From Massilia sp. METH4 (GTDB lineage Bacteria > Pseudomonadota > Gammaproteobacteria > Burkholderiales > Burkholderiaceae_D): DNA of 64,000 nt. The notes below the pieces were generated by a model. That model saw only the letters and a program-made list of their open reading frames with translations. It made no database searches and was not told the DNA's origin. Positions 25,585 through 34,083 of this stretch are shown piece by piece (position 1 is the stretch's first letter; the number at the start of each line of letters is the position of its first letter). A program made the translations under genes and the position numbers. The DNA is taken from NCBI RefSeq assembly GCF_037094685.1, contig NZ_CP146614.1, positions 5,704,001 to 5,768,000 on the forward strand, read 5' to 3'.

Positions 25585-27072
25585 ATGACCAACGTGCAAC
25601 ACCCTGTCGCCGGCCGCCTCTCGGTGGTGGAAAAGGTCGGTTACTGCCTGGGCGACCTGGCCGCGAACCTGATCTTCCAGACCCTGCTCACCTTCATCGC
25701 CTTCTTCTATACCGACGTGTTCAAGGTATCGGCCAACGCCGCTGCCACGATCATCTTCGCCGGCGGCATCGTGGGCGCCTGCTTCAATCCGCTGATGGGG
25801 CTGATCGCCGACCGCACGGTGACCCGCTGGGGCAAGTTCCGCCCGTGGATCCTGTGGACGTCGATCCCGTTCGGCCTGATCGCCATCCTCGCGTTCAGCA
25901 CGCCCGACCTGGGCCCGGACGGCAAGATCATCTACGCCTCCCTCACCTACGTGCTGCTGATGCTGGTGTACTCGGCCAACAACCTGCCCTACTCGGCGCT
26001 GTCCGGCGTCCTCACCGGCAGCATGTCGGAGCGTAACAGCCTGTCGGCCTATCGCTTCGTGGCCGTGATGGTGGCGCAGTTCATCATCCAGGTGCTGCTG
26101 CTGCCGCTGGTGCTGATCCTGGGCGACGGCGACAAGGTCGTCGGCTTCCGCAACACCATGGTGATCTTCGCGATCGCCGGCACCATCTGCTTCCTCATCA
26201 CGTTCTTCACGACGCGCGAGCGTATCGTGCCGACGGCGGCGCAGCGTTCCAGCATCGGCCAGGACATCACGGACCTGCTGCGCAATCGCCCCTGGATGGT
26301 GATGCTGACGGTGACGATCCTCGTATTCATCACGCTGGCCCTGAAGGGCGGCATGTACATCTATTACTTCCGCAGCTACCTTTCGAGCGCGCACCTGGCC
26401 ACCTTCCTGCAGGATGTGGGCTTCAACGGCTTCATCGCCGGCCTGAACGCCGTGCTGGCCGGCATGGGACTCACTGCCTTCCAGTGGCCCGAAGACGCGC
26501 CCACCTCCGCCTTCAGCGTGTTCAATGCGATCGGCATCGTGATGATGATCGTCGGTATCGGCTTCTCGCGCCCGCTCGCCGACCGGTTCGGCAAGCGCGA
26601 GGTGTTCGGCGTCGCCCTGTTCATCTCCACGCTGTTCATGCTGGCGTTCTACTTCTACGCGCCCACGTCGATCGGCCTGGTATTCGTGTCGCAGCTGCTG
26701 CACGGCTTCTTCTACGGCATCACGATCCCGCTGCTGTGGGCCATGATCGCCGACGTGGCCGACTACTCGGAATGGAAGAACAACCGCCGCGCCACCGCGC
26801 TGCTGTTCTCGGCCATGATCTTCGGCCTGAAGGCGGGCCTGTCGATCGGCGGCGCGCTGGTGGCCGCCCTGCTGTCGGTGGTCGGCTACGACGCGACCCA
26901 GGCGGCACAGGCGCCGGCTGTGGCCGACGGCATCCGCCTGTCCGTCAGCCTGTACGCCGCGATTCCCTTCCTGATCGCGGTCGGCAGCCTGGCATTCTAC
27001 GAAATCAGGAAATCGACCGAGCGCACGATCGAACAGGAACTGGGCCTGCGCCGCGCCGCCGCCCAGCAATAA
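25585..27072 (+). CDS. GPH-family glycoside/pentoside symporter (XynP/MelB type)
   Basis: A 495-residue inner-membrane protein with 12 helices. It carries family signatures: VGYCLGDLAANLIFQTLLTF near the N-terminus, GLIADRTVTRWGKFRPWILW in loop 2-3, and IADVADYSEWKNNRRATALLFS in the second half. GPH carriers import oligosaccharides or glycosides with protons or sodium. The gene directly after it encodes an intracellular GH43 enzyme, so the cargo is probably a xylo- or arabino-oligosaccharide. LacI-like sites lie upstream. Confidence 0.9.
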   Translation: MTNVQHPVAGRLSVVEKVGYCLGDLAANLIFQTLLTFIAFFYTDVFKVSANAAATIIFAGGIVGACFNPLMGLIADRTVTRWGKFRPWILWTSIPFGLIAILAFSTPDLGPDGKIIYASLTYVLLMLVYSANNLPYSALSGVLTGSMSERNSLSAYRFVAVMVAQFIIQVLLLPLVLILGDGDKVVGFRNTMVIFAIAGTICFLITFFTTRERIVPTAAQRSSIGQDITDLLRNRPWMVMLTVTILVFITLALKGGMYIYYFRSYLSSAHLATFLQDVGFNGFIAGLNAVLAGMGLTAFQWPEDAPTSAFSVFNAIGIVMMIVGIGFSRPLADRFGKREVFGVALFISTLFMLAFYFYAPTSIGLVFVSQLLHGFFYGITIPLLWAMIADVADYSEWKNNRRATALLFSAMIFGLKAGLSIGGALVAALLSVVGYDATQAAQAPAVADGIRLSVSLYAAIPFLIAVGSLAFYEIRKSTERTIEQELGLRRAAAQQ

Positions 27073-27096
27073 CTATCACCATCACACAAGAACGAC

Positions 27097-28137
27097 ATGG
27101 CAGACAATAAGGAAACCCTGGACCGCGTGGAACAGCTGAAAGGCAGCGCGATCTCGCAACCGCTCGTCACGCACCTCTACACGGCCGACCCGTCGGCCCA
27201 CGTGTTCGACGGCCGCATCTATATCTACCCGTCGCACGATATCGAGGCGGGCATTCCCTTCAACGACAACGGCGACCATTTCGCCATGGAGGACTACCAC
27301 GTCTTCTCGATGGACCGGCCCGATGGCGAGGTGACGGACCACGGCGTGGCGCTGCACGTGAAGGACGTGCCGTGGGCGGCGCGCCAGATGTGGGCGCCGG
27401 ACGCTGCCCGCAAGGACGGCAAGTACTACCTGTACTTCCCCGCCAAGCGCGCCGACGGCATCTTCCAGATCGGCGTGGCGGTATCAGGCAGCCCGACCGG
27501 CCCGTTCACGCCGGAAGCAGCGCCGATCGAGGGTTCCTACTCGATCGACCCGTGCGTGTTCGAGGATGGGGGCGAACACTATATGTACTTCGGCGGCATC
27601 TGGGGCGGCCAGTTGCAGAAGTACCGCGACAACCGCTTCGACGCGGGCAATGAGGAACCGGCCGACCATGAACCGGCGCTGACCGCGCGCGTGGCGCGCC
27701 TCTCGGCGGACATGAAGCAGTTCGCCGAAGCGCCCCGCCCCGTCGTCATCCTCGACGAAGACGGCAAGGAACTGCTGGCCGGCGACCACGACCGCCGCTA
27801 CTTCGAAGGGCCGTGGATGCACAAGTACGACGGCAAGTACTACTTCTCGTACTCCACCGGCGACACGCACTTCCTGTGCTACGCAACCGCCGACAATCCC
27901 TATGGCCCGTTCACGTACCAGGGCAAGATCCTCACGCCGGTGATCGGCTGGACCACGCACCACTCGATCGTGGAAGTCGATGGCCGCTGGTTCCTGTTCT
28001 ACCACGACAGCAGCCTGTCCGGCGGGGTCACGCACCTGCGCTCGGTGAAGGTAGCGGAGCTGCGCTATGACGACGAAGGGAAGATCGTCACGCTGTATCC
28101 GTATGGGGAAGCGAACCAGGACGTCGATATCGCCTGA
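27097..28137 (+). CDS. Intracellular GH43 glycosidase (xylosidase/arabinofuranosidase)
   Basis: A 346-residue five-bladed beta-propeller enzyme without a signal peptide. The three catalytic acids of GH43 are visible: Asp31 (general base, TADPSAHVFDG), Asp151 (pKa modulator, YSIDPCVFED) and Glu237 (general acid, YFEGPWMHK). It follows the GPH symporter by 24 bp and should hydrolyse the imported oligosaccharide in the cytoplasm. The split between beta-xylosidase and alpha-L-arabinofuranosidase cannot be made from motifs alone. Confidence 0.9.
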   Translation: MADNKETLDRVEQLKGSAISQPLVTHLYTADPSAHVFDGRIYIYPSHDIEAGIPFNDNGDHFAMEDYHVFSMDRPDGEVTDHGVALHVKDVPWAARQMWAPDAARKDGKYYLYFPAKRADGIFQIGVAVSGSPTGPFTPEAAPIEGSYSIDPCVFEDGGEHYMYFGGIWGGQLQKYRDNRFDAGNEEPADHEPALTARVARLSADMKQFAEAPRPVVILDEDGKELLAGDHDRRYFEGPWMHKYDGKYYFSYSTGDTHFLCYATADNPYGPFTYQGKILTPVIGWTTHHSIVEVDGRWFLFYHDSSLSGGVTHLRSVKVAELRYDDEGKIVTLYPYGEANQDVDIA

Positions 28138-28184
28138 CGGGTCCTCGGCACGTCGAGCTCGGCGGCCGCCAGCCGCTGAGCATC

Positions 28185-28227
28185 TGTGTCTGGCACCATT
28201 TTCCTGCGGAAAATGGTGTCAGACACA
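28185..28227. repeat. Dispersed palindromic repeat (TGTGTCTGGCACC type)
   Basis: A 20-bp inverted repeat with one mismatch and a 3-base loop: TGTGTCTGGCACCATTTTCC / GGAAAATGGTGTCAGACACA. It is a variant of the units at 5527 and 44979 with changed bases on both arms, so the palindrome is kept while the sequence drifts. It lies between the convergent GH43 and PEP-CTERM genes and could end both transcripts. Confidence 0.75.
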
Positions 28228-28253
28228 GGTTTTCTCATGCGTCGGTGGCAAAA

Positions 28254-30227
28254 TCAAGCCACCAGGGATTTCCTCCGCCGCGCCACCGCGGCCAGGATCC
28301 CCAGCCCGCCCAGCATCATCCCCGCCATCCCCGGCTCCGGCACCGCGCTCACATTCGTGTACGTGCCATCGAAGCCGTACGTGACCGCCAGGCTGTCGAT
28401 CGTCGTCGCGCCCATCAATTGCATGAAGGCCGCATCTCCCACGTAGTCACCCAGGAAGCGCAGCGTATAGCCGCCGCCTTCGTGCGTGATGGCCAGCGTC
28501 TCGCCGCCGGCAATCGCGCCCAGCCCATTGAACGTCAGGGCGCCGCCGCCGAGCACGATGGCCGAGCTGTCGGCCAGCGACAGGCTGGCGAAGGTCTGCG
28601 CGGCCGCGCCGGTCAAGTCCAGCGTGCCGCCGGCCAGCACCAGCGCCGTATTCGCGCCGGTCACGCCCGCGCCACTCAGGGTCAGCGTTCCGCTCTTGAG
28701 TTCGACGCGCGCAAAGTTCGCGATCGCGCCGGCGTAGGCAAAGGCGTTGCCGGCGCCCGCATCGGTCACGAACGCATTGGTGCCGCCGCCGCCATCGACG
28801 CTCCCCAGCACCACGGCATTGCCGCCACTGATCAACAGCGTGTCGTCGCCGCCGCCGAAGGCGATGGCGCGGCCGCTGCTGGCCCCGTCGATGGTGCCGG
28901 CATTCGTGATGAAGGCGTCGTCGGCATTGGTGACGATTGCCGCGCTCGCCGAACCGCCGCCGCGGATCGTGCCGCCGGCCCGGTTGTCGATGGCGACCGT
29001 GTAGCCGCTGGCCGCGCCGCCGGTGACAGCGATGGCCGAATCGCCTTGCCCGCGGATCACGCCGCCGGCGTGATTGACGATCGCCGCGTTGCCATACAGG
29101 CCTTCGCGCGTGCCGGCCAGCGGGCCGTTCTCGATATCGTTGCCGGCCAGCGTGATGCCGCGGCCCACCGCGTTCGCGTTGCCGGCAGCGACCAGCCCTT
29201 CGATGGTGCCCGTGTTGACGATGGTGCCACCGCCCGCCGAGATACCCTCGCTGAAGGCCGTGCCGGACGCTTCCACCGCGTTCAGGGAACGGATCGTGCC
29301 GCTGTTGACGATGTTCACCAGGCCGTCGACGTCGACGCCGTCGCCGTCACCAGTCACGCCATTCCCGGAAATCAGCCCGGCGTTGACGATCGTGACCACT
29401 TGCCGGCCGTTGAAGCCGTCCACATTGATGCCCGAGCCGTCGTTGCCGCGCACGATGCCGCCGGCCAGGTTCGTCAGGTCCAGCGTCGAAGCGGTGTTGG
29501 CGTTCTTCTGCTCGAACGTGATGCCATGCCGGCCCGCATCGATCAGCCCCGTCGCCGCATTGGTGACGCGGATGCCGCTGTGCTCCTGGCCATCGATGCC
29601 GTCGCTGCTGGCTCCCGTCGCCGTCACCGAGCGGATCGTGCCGGCGTTGAACACCACGCCATTTGCACCGGGGCGCACGGCATCGGCCTCGTTGGCCAGC
29701 AGCAGGCCGCCCGCGTAGTTGTTGATCGTGTTCGCGCCCGTGACGGCGTTGAAGTCGACGGCCTGCGCGCCGCCCGCCGAGGCGTTCAGCGAGACCAGCG
29801 AGCCGTAATTGTTCAGCGTAACGGAGGAAGCGGGCGCATTGAGCTGCACTACGTCCGCATCCGCGGTACGGATCAGCGCCGTGGCATTCGTCGCGCTGCC
29901 GTTGTTGATCACGAACTCCTGCACGGCGCCGCTGGCGCGCACGGCACGGCCGCTACCGGTTTGCGCGATCGTGCCCAGGTTGTTCAGCGTGGCGCTATCG
30001 CCGGTCACGGCCAAGGCCACTGCGGAGCCGCCGACCGTCAGCGAGCCCGCCGCTCCCACCACGCCCACCTGGCCGCTGCCGGGGCCCAGTGTCTGCGCCG
30101 TGGTGCTGCCCGTTGCGATGGTAAACGAGGCGGCGCTCGCCAGCGCGGGGCTCGCCAGCGCGACGGCCAGCATCATGGCGTTGAACGGCAGGCCGGTACG
30201 GCTGCAAAGTTTCGAGGAAGGGGACAT
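28254..30227 (-). CDS. Large PEP-CTERM protein with beta-helix-like repeats
   Basis: A 657-residue exported protein. ATG 30227 starts MSPSSKLCSRTG with a signal peptide ending at about ALASAAS and a GGAG site in front; upstream in-frame codons cross an intergenic region. The body consists of short repeats with Asn-Ala-Gly-Thr-Ile, Asn-Asn-Tyr-Gly and Gly-Gly-Val-Ile-Arg-Gly patterns, as in autotransporter passenger beta-helices. A less regular C-terminal part follows. It ends with the sorting tag VPEP, a hydrophobic helix and a basic tail (RRRKS). No beta-barrel translocator is present, so surface display depends on exosortase-type sorting. It is likely an adhesin or extracellular matrix protein. 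Confidence 0.82.
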   Translation of the reverse strand: MSPSSKLCSRTGLPFNAMMLAVALASPALASAASFTIATGSTTAQTLGPGSGQVGVVGAAGSLTVGGSAVALAVTGDSATLNNLGTIAQTGSGRAVRASGAVQEFVINNGSATNATALIRTADADVVQLNAPASSVTLNNYGSLVSLNASAGGAQAVDFNAVTGANTINNYAGGLLLANEADAVRPGANGVVFNAGTIRSVTATGASSDGIDGQEHSGIRVTNAATGLIDAGRHGITFEQKNANTASTLDLTNLAGGIVRGNDGSGINVDGFNGRQVVTIVNAGLISGNGVTGDGDGVDVDGLVNIVNSGTIRSLNAVEASGTAFSEGISAGGGTIVNTGTIEGLVAAGNANAVGRGITLAGNDIENGPLAGTREGLYGNAAIVNHAGGVIRGQGDSAIAVTGGAASGYTVAIDNRAGGTIRGGGSASAAIVTNADDAFITNAGTIDGASSGRAIAFGGGDDTLLISGGNAVVLGSVDGGGGTNAFVTDAGAGNAFAYAGAIANFARVELKSGTLTLSGAGVTGANTALVLAGGTLDLTGAAAQTFASLSLADSSAIVLGGGALTFNGLGAIAGGETLAITHEGGGYTLRFLGDYVGDAAFMQLMGATTIDSLAVTYGFDGTYTNVSAVPEPGMAGMMLGGLGILAAVARRRKSLVA

Positions 30228-30303
30228 CGGTGGGCTCCGGAAAATAATAGTTGTCAAAGTTAAACTACCAAAATGACAACCGTGTGACACCCACCCCTTG
30301 CTT

Positions 30304-30756
30304 CTATGGCACCCAGCCCGGCAAGGCCGCTGCCTGGCGTATCCACGCGGCCAGCAAGGCTTCGTCCAGCGCATCGTCCTCGTGGATGTGGTAATACCGC
30401 ACGCCCGGGCTCTTCGACGCCACCGGCGGCAGCGGGTCCAGCGACGCCCCCTGGAAGAACGACACCTTGATATAGCGCGCGAAGCAGTGATACCCGAGGA
30501 AGAAACTGCGGCCGTCGACGCCATACAGCGGCGAGTTCCATTTCACCGCCTTGCGCACGCCGGGCACGGTGCGCTCGATCAGCGTATCGAGTTGCTTGCC
30601 GACCGCGCTTTTCCAGCCGGGCATCGCGGCGATGTAGGCTTGCACGGGGCCGTCGCCGTCGCCCTTCGGGATCTGTGGATTGCCACCGGAAAGCAACACG
30701 GGCTGCGCCGGATCGGTGGCCGGCGCTGGCGGCCTTGCAGATCGTTTATCAGCCAT
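30304..30756 (-). CDS. DUF1801 (YdhG-like) domain protein
   Basis: A 150-residue cytoplasmic protein. After a proline-rich N-terminus it has the DUF1801 core: MPGWKSAVGKQLDTLIERTVPGVRKAVKWNSPLYGVDG, FFLGYHCFARYIKVSFFQGASL and a C-terminal helix. The function of the family is unknown; the fold is small alpha/beta. It stands alone between the PEP-CTERM gene and the divergent SMI1-like gene. The name is by family resemblance only. Confidence 0.8.
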   Translation of the reverse strand: MADKRSARPPAPATDPAQPVLLSGGNPQIPKGDGDGPVQAYIAAMPGWKSAVGKQLDTLIERTVPGVRKAVKWNSPLYGVDGRSFFLGYHCFARYIKVSFFQGASLDPLPPVASKSPGVRYYHIHEDDALDEALLAAWIRQAAALPGWVP

Positions 30757-30980
30757 CGCGTGCTCCCCCGAGTGTCGAATGGCAAGATTAGCGCAATGGT
30801 GGCGTCATGCAAAGGGAGGACTGCTCCCCAGGCGGGGGCGAGCCACACCGCGAAGGTGCATGTGGCTTCGAACGCGTTCCACGACCTCGCGCTTGTCCAT
30901 GGAGCAACATTCTCGTACACTTTGGCAATCCGACTGGCTGCTTTCGGCCAGAAGCGGCCGTTCAAATTTTTCCGCTAACT

Positions 30981-31304
30981 ATGACTGTCACCCTCCCAGA
31001 CGATTTGAAACACTTCATTGCCGAGTACGGATTGTTCGAAGGGTTCACCCGTAACGATAGTCCAGGCTATGTCGAACTTTGGGCCATTATGGACATCCCC
31101 CAGGAAAACAAAGCAATCGAAATGGACGTCTACGCGCCTGGTTTCCTTGCCTTTGCAGGAAATGGTGGTGGTGAGGTATTCGCCTTCGATGCAAATGGTG
31201 CTGTCTACATGATCTCGTTGATCGGCATGGAAGCGGAGCAGGCCATCAAAATTGCTCACTCGTTCGCCGAGTTCGCCGGAACGTTCGAACTGGACGCTGA
31301 ATGA
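30981..31304 (+). CDS. SMI1/KNR4 (SUKH) family protein
   Basis: A 107-residue protein starting at ATG 30981 (MTVTLPDDLKHFIAEYG). It has the SUKH pattern: a helix with FIAEYG at the start, an ELW segment, and the GNGGGEVFAFD beta-turn that marks the family, then a C-terminal helix. SUKH proteins are often immunity factors against polymorphic or contact-dependent toxins. No toxin gene is adjacent, so this is an orphan. The surrounding 600 bp are less GC-rich than the rest of the window, which hints at separate origin. Confidence 0.75.
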   Translation: MTVTLPDDLKHFIAEYGLFEGFTRNDSPGYVELWAIMDIPQENKAIEMDVYAPGFLAFAGNGGGEVFAFDANGAVYMISLIGMEAEQAIKIAHSFAEFAGTFELDAE

Positions 31305-31518
31305 CCGCAATGGGGCGGAAGCTGCCTTTGTGACATGCCGCGACCTTTCCAGCGTGGCAACCTGCTATGCTCCAGCCAACGGCCGAGATCGCCCAAGAGC
31401 AACCGAAATTACACTTTTCGGTGCGCCCGCGGTTTCACCGTAGCGTATCGTATGCCAGCTCGACCGGCCGGAAGCGGCCGGAAGCGATCATTGAAAAGTA
31501 GCCCGAGCAACGGCCAGC

Positions 31519-32475
31519 CTATCGGCCGTGGTGCACTTCGATCGTGGAGTGCACGATCTCTTCATGAATGCTCAACATTTCCCGCAGCCGGGCAGGCGTG
31601 AGCGCCGGGTCGTCGGTCACCACCGTCAGCGCGCATGAATAGAACTCCTTGCCAACGCGCCAGACGTGCAGGTCGGTAAGCTGCGCACGCCCCGCTTCGG
31701 CCACCACTTCGCGGATCTCCTGAACCACGGGCGCATCCATCTCCCGGTCGAGCAATACCTTGCCCGTCTCGACGATCAGGTTCTTCGCCCACACGGCCAC
31801 CAGCACGGCGCCCACGATGCCCATGGCCGGGTCGAGCCACGACCAGCCGAAGGCCCAACCGCCTGCCAGCGCGCCGATTGCCAGCGCGGAGGTCGCGGCA
31901 TCCGCGATCACGTGCACATAGGCGGCCTTCAGGTTCAGGTCGTGGTGATGGTGATGGCCGTGATCGTGCCCATGATGATGGTGGCCGTGGTCATGGCCGT
32001 GGTGATGGTGGGCGCCGCCCAGGATGACGGCACACACGATGTTGACGACGAGGCCGATCGCGGCGATCACGATCGCCTCCTGGTAATGGATCGGTTCCGG
32101 CGCGAAGATGCGCTCGACCGAACCGATCGCCATCAGCGCCGCGATCCCCAGCAGGAACACCGCGCTCGTGTGGCCGGCCAGGATCTCGATCTTCCACGTG
32201 CCGAAGGCGAACCGCGGATCGCGCGCATACTTGCGCGCCGCCGCGTAGGCGAAGGCGGAAAGGCCGATCGCCAGCGCGTGGGAACTCATGTGCCAGCCGT
32301 CGGCCAGCAGCGCCATCGAGTTGAACCACCAGCCCGCGGCGATCTCGACGACCATCATGGCGGCGGTGATCCACATGACGAGCCGGGTGCCCCGTTCCGC
32401 CGCATGGCTGCTGGAATCGTAAACGTGGTCGTGCGCCAGCTTGTGGCCGCGCGGGTGATGGGTCAGGTCTTGCAT
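31519..32475 (-). CDS. dmeF: Cobalt/nickel efflux CDF transporter
   Basis: A 318-residue cation diffusion facilitator in the inner membrane. It has a His-containing N-terminus, six helices with LLADGWHMSSHALAIGLSAFAY (metal site in helix 2) and HVIADAATSALAIGALAGGW (helix 5). A cytoplasmic His-rich loop is built from HHHHGHDHG repeats (about 150-178), and a C-terminal CDF domain (TDLHVWRVGKEFYSCALTVV) completes the protein. This pattern is typical of DmeF, which exports Co2+ and Ni2+. The CsoR/RcnR-type repressor gene two places upstream supports the assignment. Zinc as a substrate is possible. Confidence 0.92.
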   Translation of the reverse strand: MQDLTHHPRGHKLAHDHVYDSSSHAAERGTRLVMWITAAMMVVEIAAGWWFNSMALLADGWHMSSHALAIGLSAFAYAAARKYARDPRFAFGTWKIEILAGHTSAVFLLGIAALMAIGSVERIFAPEPIHYQEAIVIAAIGLVVNIVCAVILGGAHHHHGHDHGHHHHGHDHGHHHHHDLNLKAAYVHVIADAATSALAIGALAGGWAFGWSWLDPAMGIVGAVLVAVWAKNLIVETGKVLLDREMDAPVVQEIREVVAEAGRAQLTDLHVWRVGKEFYSCALTVVTDDPALTPARLREMLSIHEEIVHSTIEVHHGR

Positions 32476-32505
32476 GGCGGTTCCAGGGTGTTGTCGTGCG
32501 CGGCG

Positions 32506-32682
32506 TCAGGGCGTGGCCAGCTTGCGTTCGCGCCGGGCGCGGTCGTTGATGACCTGGTGCTTGCGGTGGTCGGTCATCTTCTTCCACTCGCGCGCCTCGG
32601 CAAGGGTGCGCATGCAGCCGGTGCAGAAGCCGGTCTTGCCGTCGAAGCGGCACAGTTCGATGCAGGGGGATTTCACAGCCAT
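32506..32682 (-). CDS. DUF1289 small cysteine-rich protein
   Basis: A 58-residue protein with the DUF1289 pattern SPCIELCRFDGKTGFCTGC: four cysteines spaced C-x3-C-x8-C-x2-C, followed by a helical basic tail (REWKKM, RARRERKL). The four Cys could bind a metal, or an iron-sulfur cluster. It begins 5 bp after the dmeR stop and lies upstream of dmeF on the same strand, so it is co-transcribed with a metal-efflux system. The function of the family is not known. Many bacteria carry it as a lone gene. Confidence 0.82.
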   Translation of the reverse strand: MAVKSPCIELCRFDGKTGFCTGCMRTLAEAREWKKMTDHRKHQVINDRARRERKLATP

Positions 32683-32687
32683 GATGC

Positions 32688-32963
32688 CTACTTCATATAC
32701 GTGCGGATCACTTCCAGCAATTGCCCGGCGCCCTCGGCACGGGCGGTCTCGGACAGGTCGTGTGCCGCGACGTGCTCGCGCACGTGGTCGCCGATGATCT
32801 CGGCCACCAGCCCGTTCATCGCGCCGCGGCTGGCGGCCAGGAGGTGCAGCACCTCGGCGCAGCCGGCTTCCGCCTCGAGGGCGCGCTCGACGGCCTCGAC
32901 CTGGCCGCGCAGGCGCCGCACGCGGGCCAGCAGCTTCGCTTTTTCTTTCGCGGTGTGGGACAA
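32688..32963 (-). CDS. dmeR: CsoR/RcnR-family metal-sensing repressor (DmeR type)
   Basis: A 91-residue all-helical repressor. No ATG or GTG fits; the family start aligns with a TTG at 32963 giving SHTAKEKAKLLARVRRLRGQVEAVERALE. The metal-site residues are the His near position 3, Cys in AEAGCAEVLHLLAASRGAMNGL (helix 2 Cys/His region), and His in IGDHVREHV. Such proteins bind a G-rich operator and let go on binding Co2+ or Ni2+. The G-rich sequence 13 bp upstream fits as its own operator. It is the first gene of dmeR-DUF1289-dmeF. Confidence 0.88.
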   Translation of the reverse strand: MSHTAKEKAKLLARVRRLRGQVEAVERALEAEAGCAEVLHLLAASRGAMNGLVAEIIGDHVREHVAAHDLSETARAEGAGQLLEVIRTYMK

Positions 32964-32975
32964 CGGATACTTTCG

Positions 32976-32996
32976 ATATAGGGTAAGGGGGTATGT
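32976..32996. promoter_or_regulatory. G-tract operator of the dmeR operon
   Basis: TATAGGGTAAGGGGGTATG lies just upstream of dmeR. Two G tracts flanked by AT-rich TATA/TATG ends resemble operators of the RcnR/DmeR group. On the minus strand an AT-rich CCTATAT that could serve as a -10 overlaps it, so repressor binding would block initiation. Confidence 0.6.
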
Positions 32997-33045
32997 TATC
33001 AGACCTGACGCCTGCCGGCCAGCTAACCGCCCAGGAAGCGCTACG

Positions 33046-33975
33046 TCAGGCGCTTTCGAAGCGGCCTCGGAGAGGTCCGGTGCGGAACTGCGCGACGATG
33101 AAGTCGACGAACGCGCGCACCTTTGCCGGCACCAGCCGGCGGCTCGAGTAATAGATGGACAGGGGGCGTGGCGGCGCGTGCCAGTCCGGCAGCACGCGCA
33201 CCAGGTCGCCGCTATCGAGCAGCGGCAGCGCGTGCGGCAGCGGCAGCAGCGCGATGCCCATGCCGTACGCGGCGGCACGCGCCATGGCATCCGGATCGTC
33301 CAGCACGGCCGTCGCGCGCACGGCGGCCATCGCTTCATCGCCGGCGGCGTTGCGCAGGCGCCAGGGAAGGAGCCGGCCCGACCCCAGCGCACGTCGCAAC
33401 ACGCCACGGTGCCGGGCCAGGTCGGCGGGCGTGGCTGGTGCCGGATAGTCGCGCAGATAGGCTGGCGCGGCGGCCAGCACAATGGCCACCTGCGCCAGTT
33501 CGCGCGCGATCACCGCCTCGCTCAGCTCGATGCCGCCACCGATCGCCACATCGTAGCCTTCGGCCACCAGGTCGACCTGGCGGTTGTCGAAGTGCAGGTC
33601 GGGCAGCACGGCGGGAAAACGCCGCACGAATTCATCGATTAGGGGCACGAAGTAGCGGTGCCCCACCCCGTAGGCGAGCGACACCTTCAGCGTGCCGGCC
33701 GGCTTGCCGGCCCCCTGGCGCAGCCCGGCGAGCGCATCGCCGATCTCGCTCCACGGCTGGCGCACCTGGTCATACAGGCGCGCGCCATCGGTGGTCAGCG
33801 CAAGGCTGCGCGTGCTGCGCTGGAACAGGCGCACCCCGAGCCGCGCTTCCAGGCGCGCCACGCTCTTGCTTACCGCCGCCGGCGTGACCCCGAGGCGCCG
33901 CGCGGCGGCGGAAAAGCCGCGCTCGTCGGCGGCGGCCAGGAAGGCGTCCAGGTAGCTGCTCAGTTCGGTATCCAC
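33046..33975 (-). CDS. LysR-family regulator next to an SDR gene
   Basis: A 309-residue regulator of the CrgA branch. The helix-turn-helix is FLAAADERGFSAAARRLGVTPAAVSKSVARLE, and the effector domain ends in YYSSRRLVPAKVRAFVDFI. It is divergent from the SDR gene at 34084 with 108 bp between the starts, the usual layout of a LysR regulator and its target. The inducer is unknown. Confidence 0.88.
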   Translation of the reverse strand: MDTELSSYLDAFLAAADERGFSAAARRLGVTPAAVSKSVARLEARLGVRLFQRSTRSLALTTDGARLYDQVRQPWSEIGDALAGLRQGAGKPAGTLKVSLAYGVGHRYFVPLIDEFVRRFPAVLPDLHFDNRQVDLVAEGYDVAIGGGIELSEAVIARELAQVAIVLAAAPAYLRDYPAPATPADLARHRGVLRRALGSGRLLPWRLRNAAGDEAMAAVRATAVLDDPDAMARAAAYGMGIALLPLPHALPLLDSGDLVRVLPDWHAPPRPLSIYYSSRRLVPAKVRAFVDFIVAQFRTGPLRGRFESA

Positions 33976-34083
33976 GCAACTATTTTATACCGCCGGTTGA
34001 AACTGGACTGCGCATTCTTTGGCTACCGCTACCGAATCGCCGTTGCGATACTGTGCCCATCCCATTGACGAAAGGACAGCACC

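Noticed and set aside
31925..32010. Repeated GGTGATGGCCGTGATC units that could suggest a repeat array
   Set aside because: They encode the His-rich metal loop of DmeF in frame; not CRISPR or a non-coding repeat.
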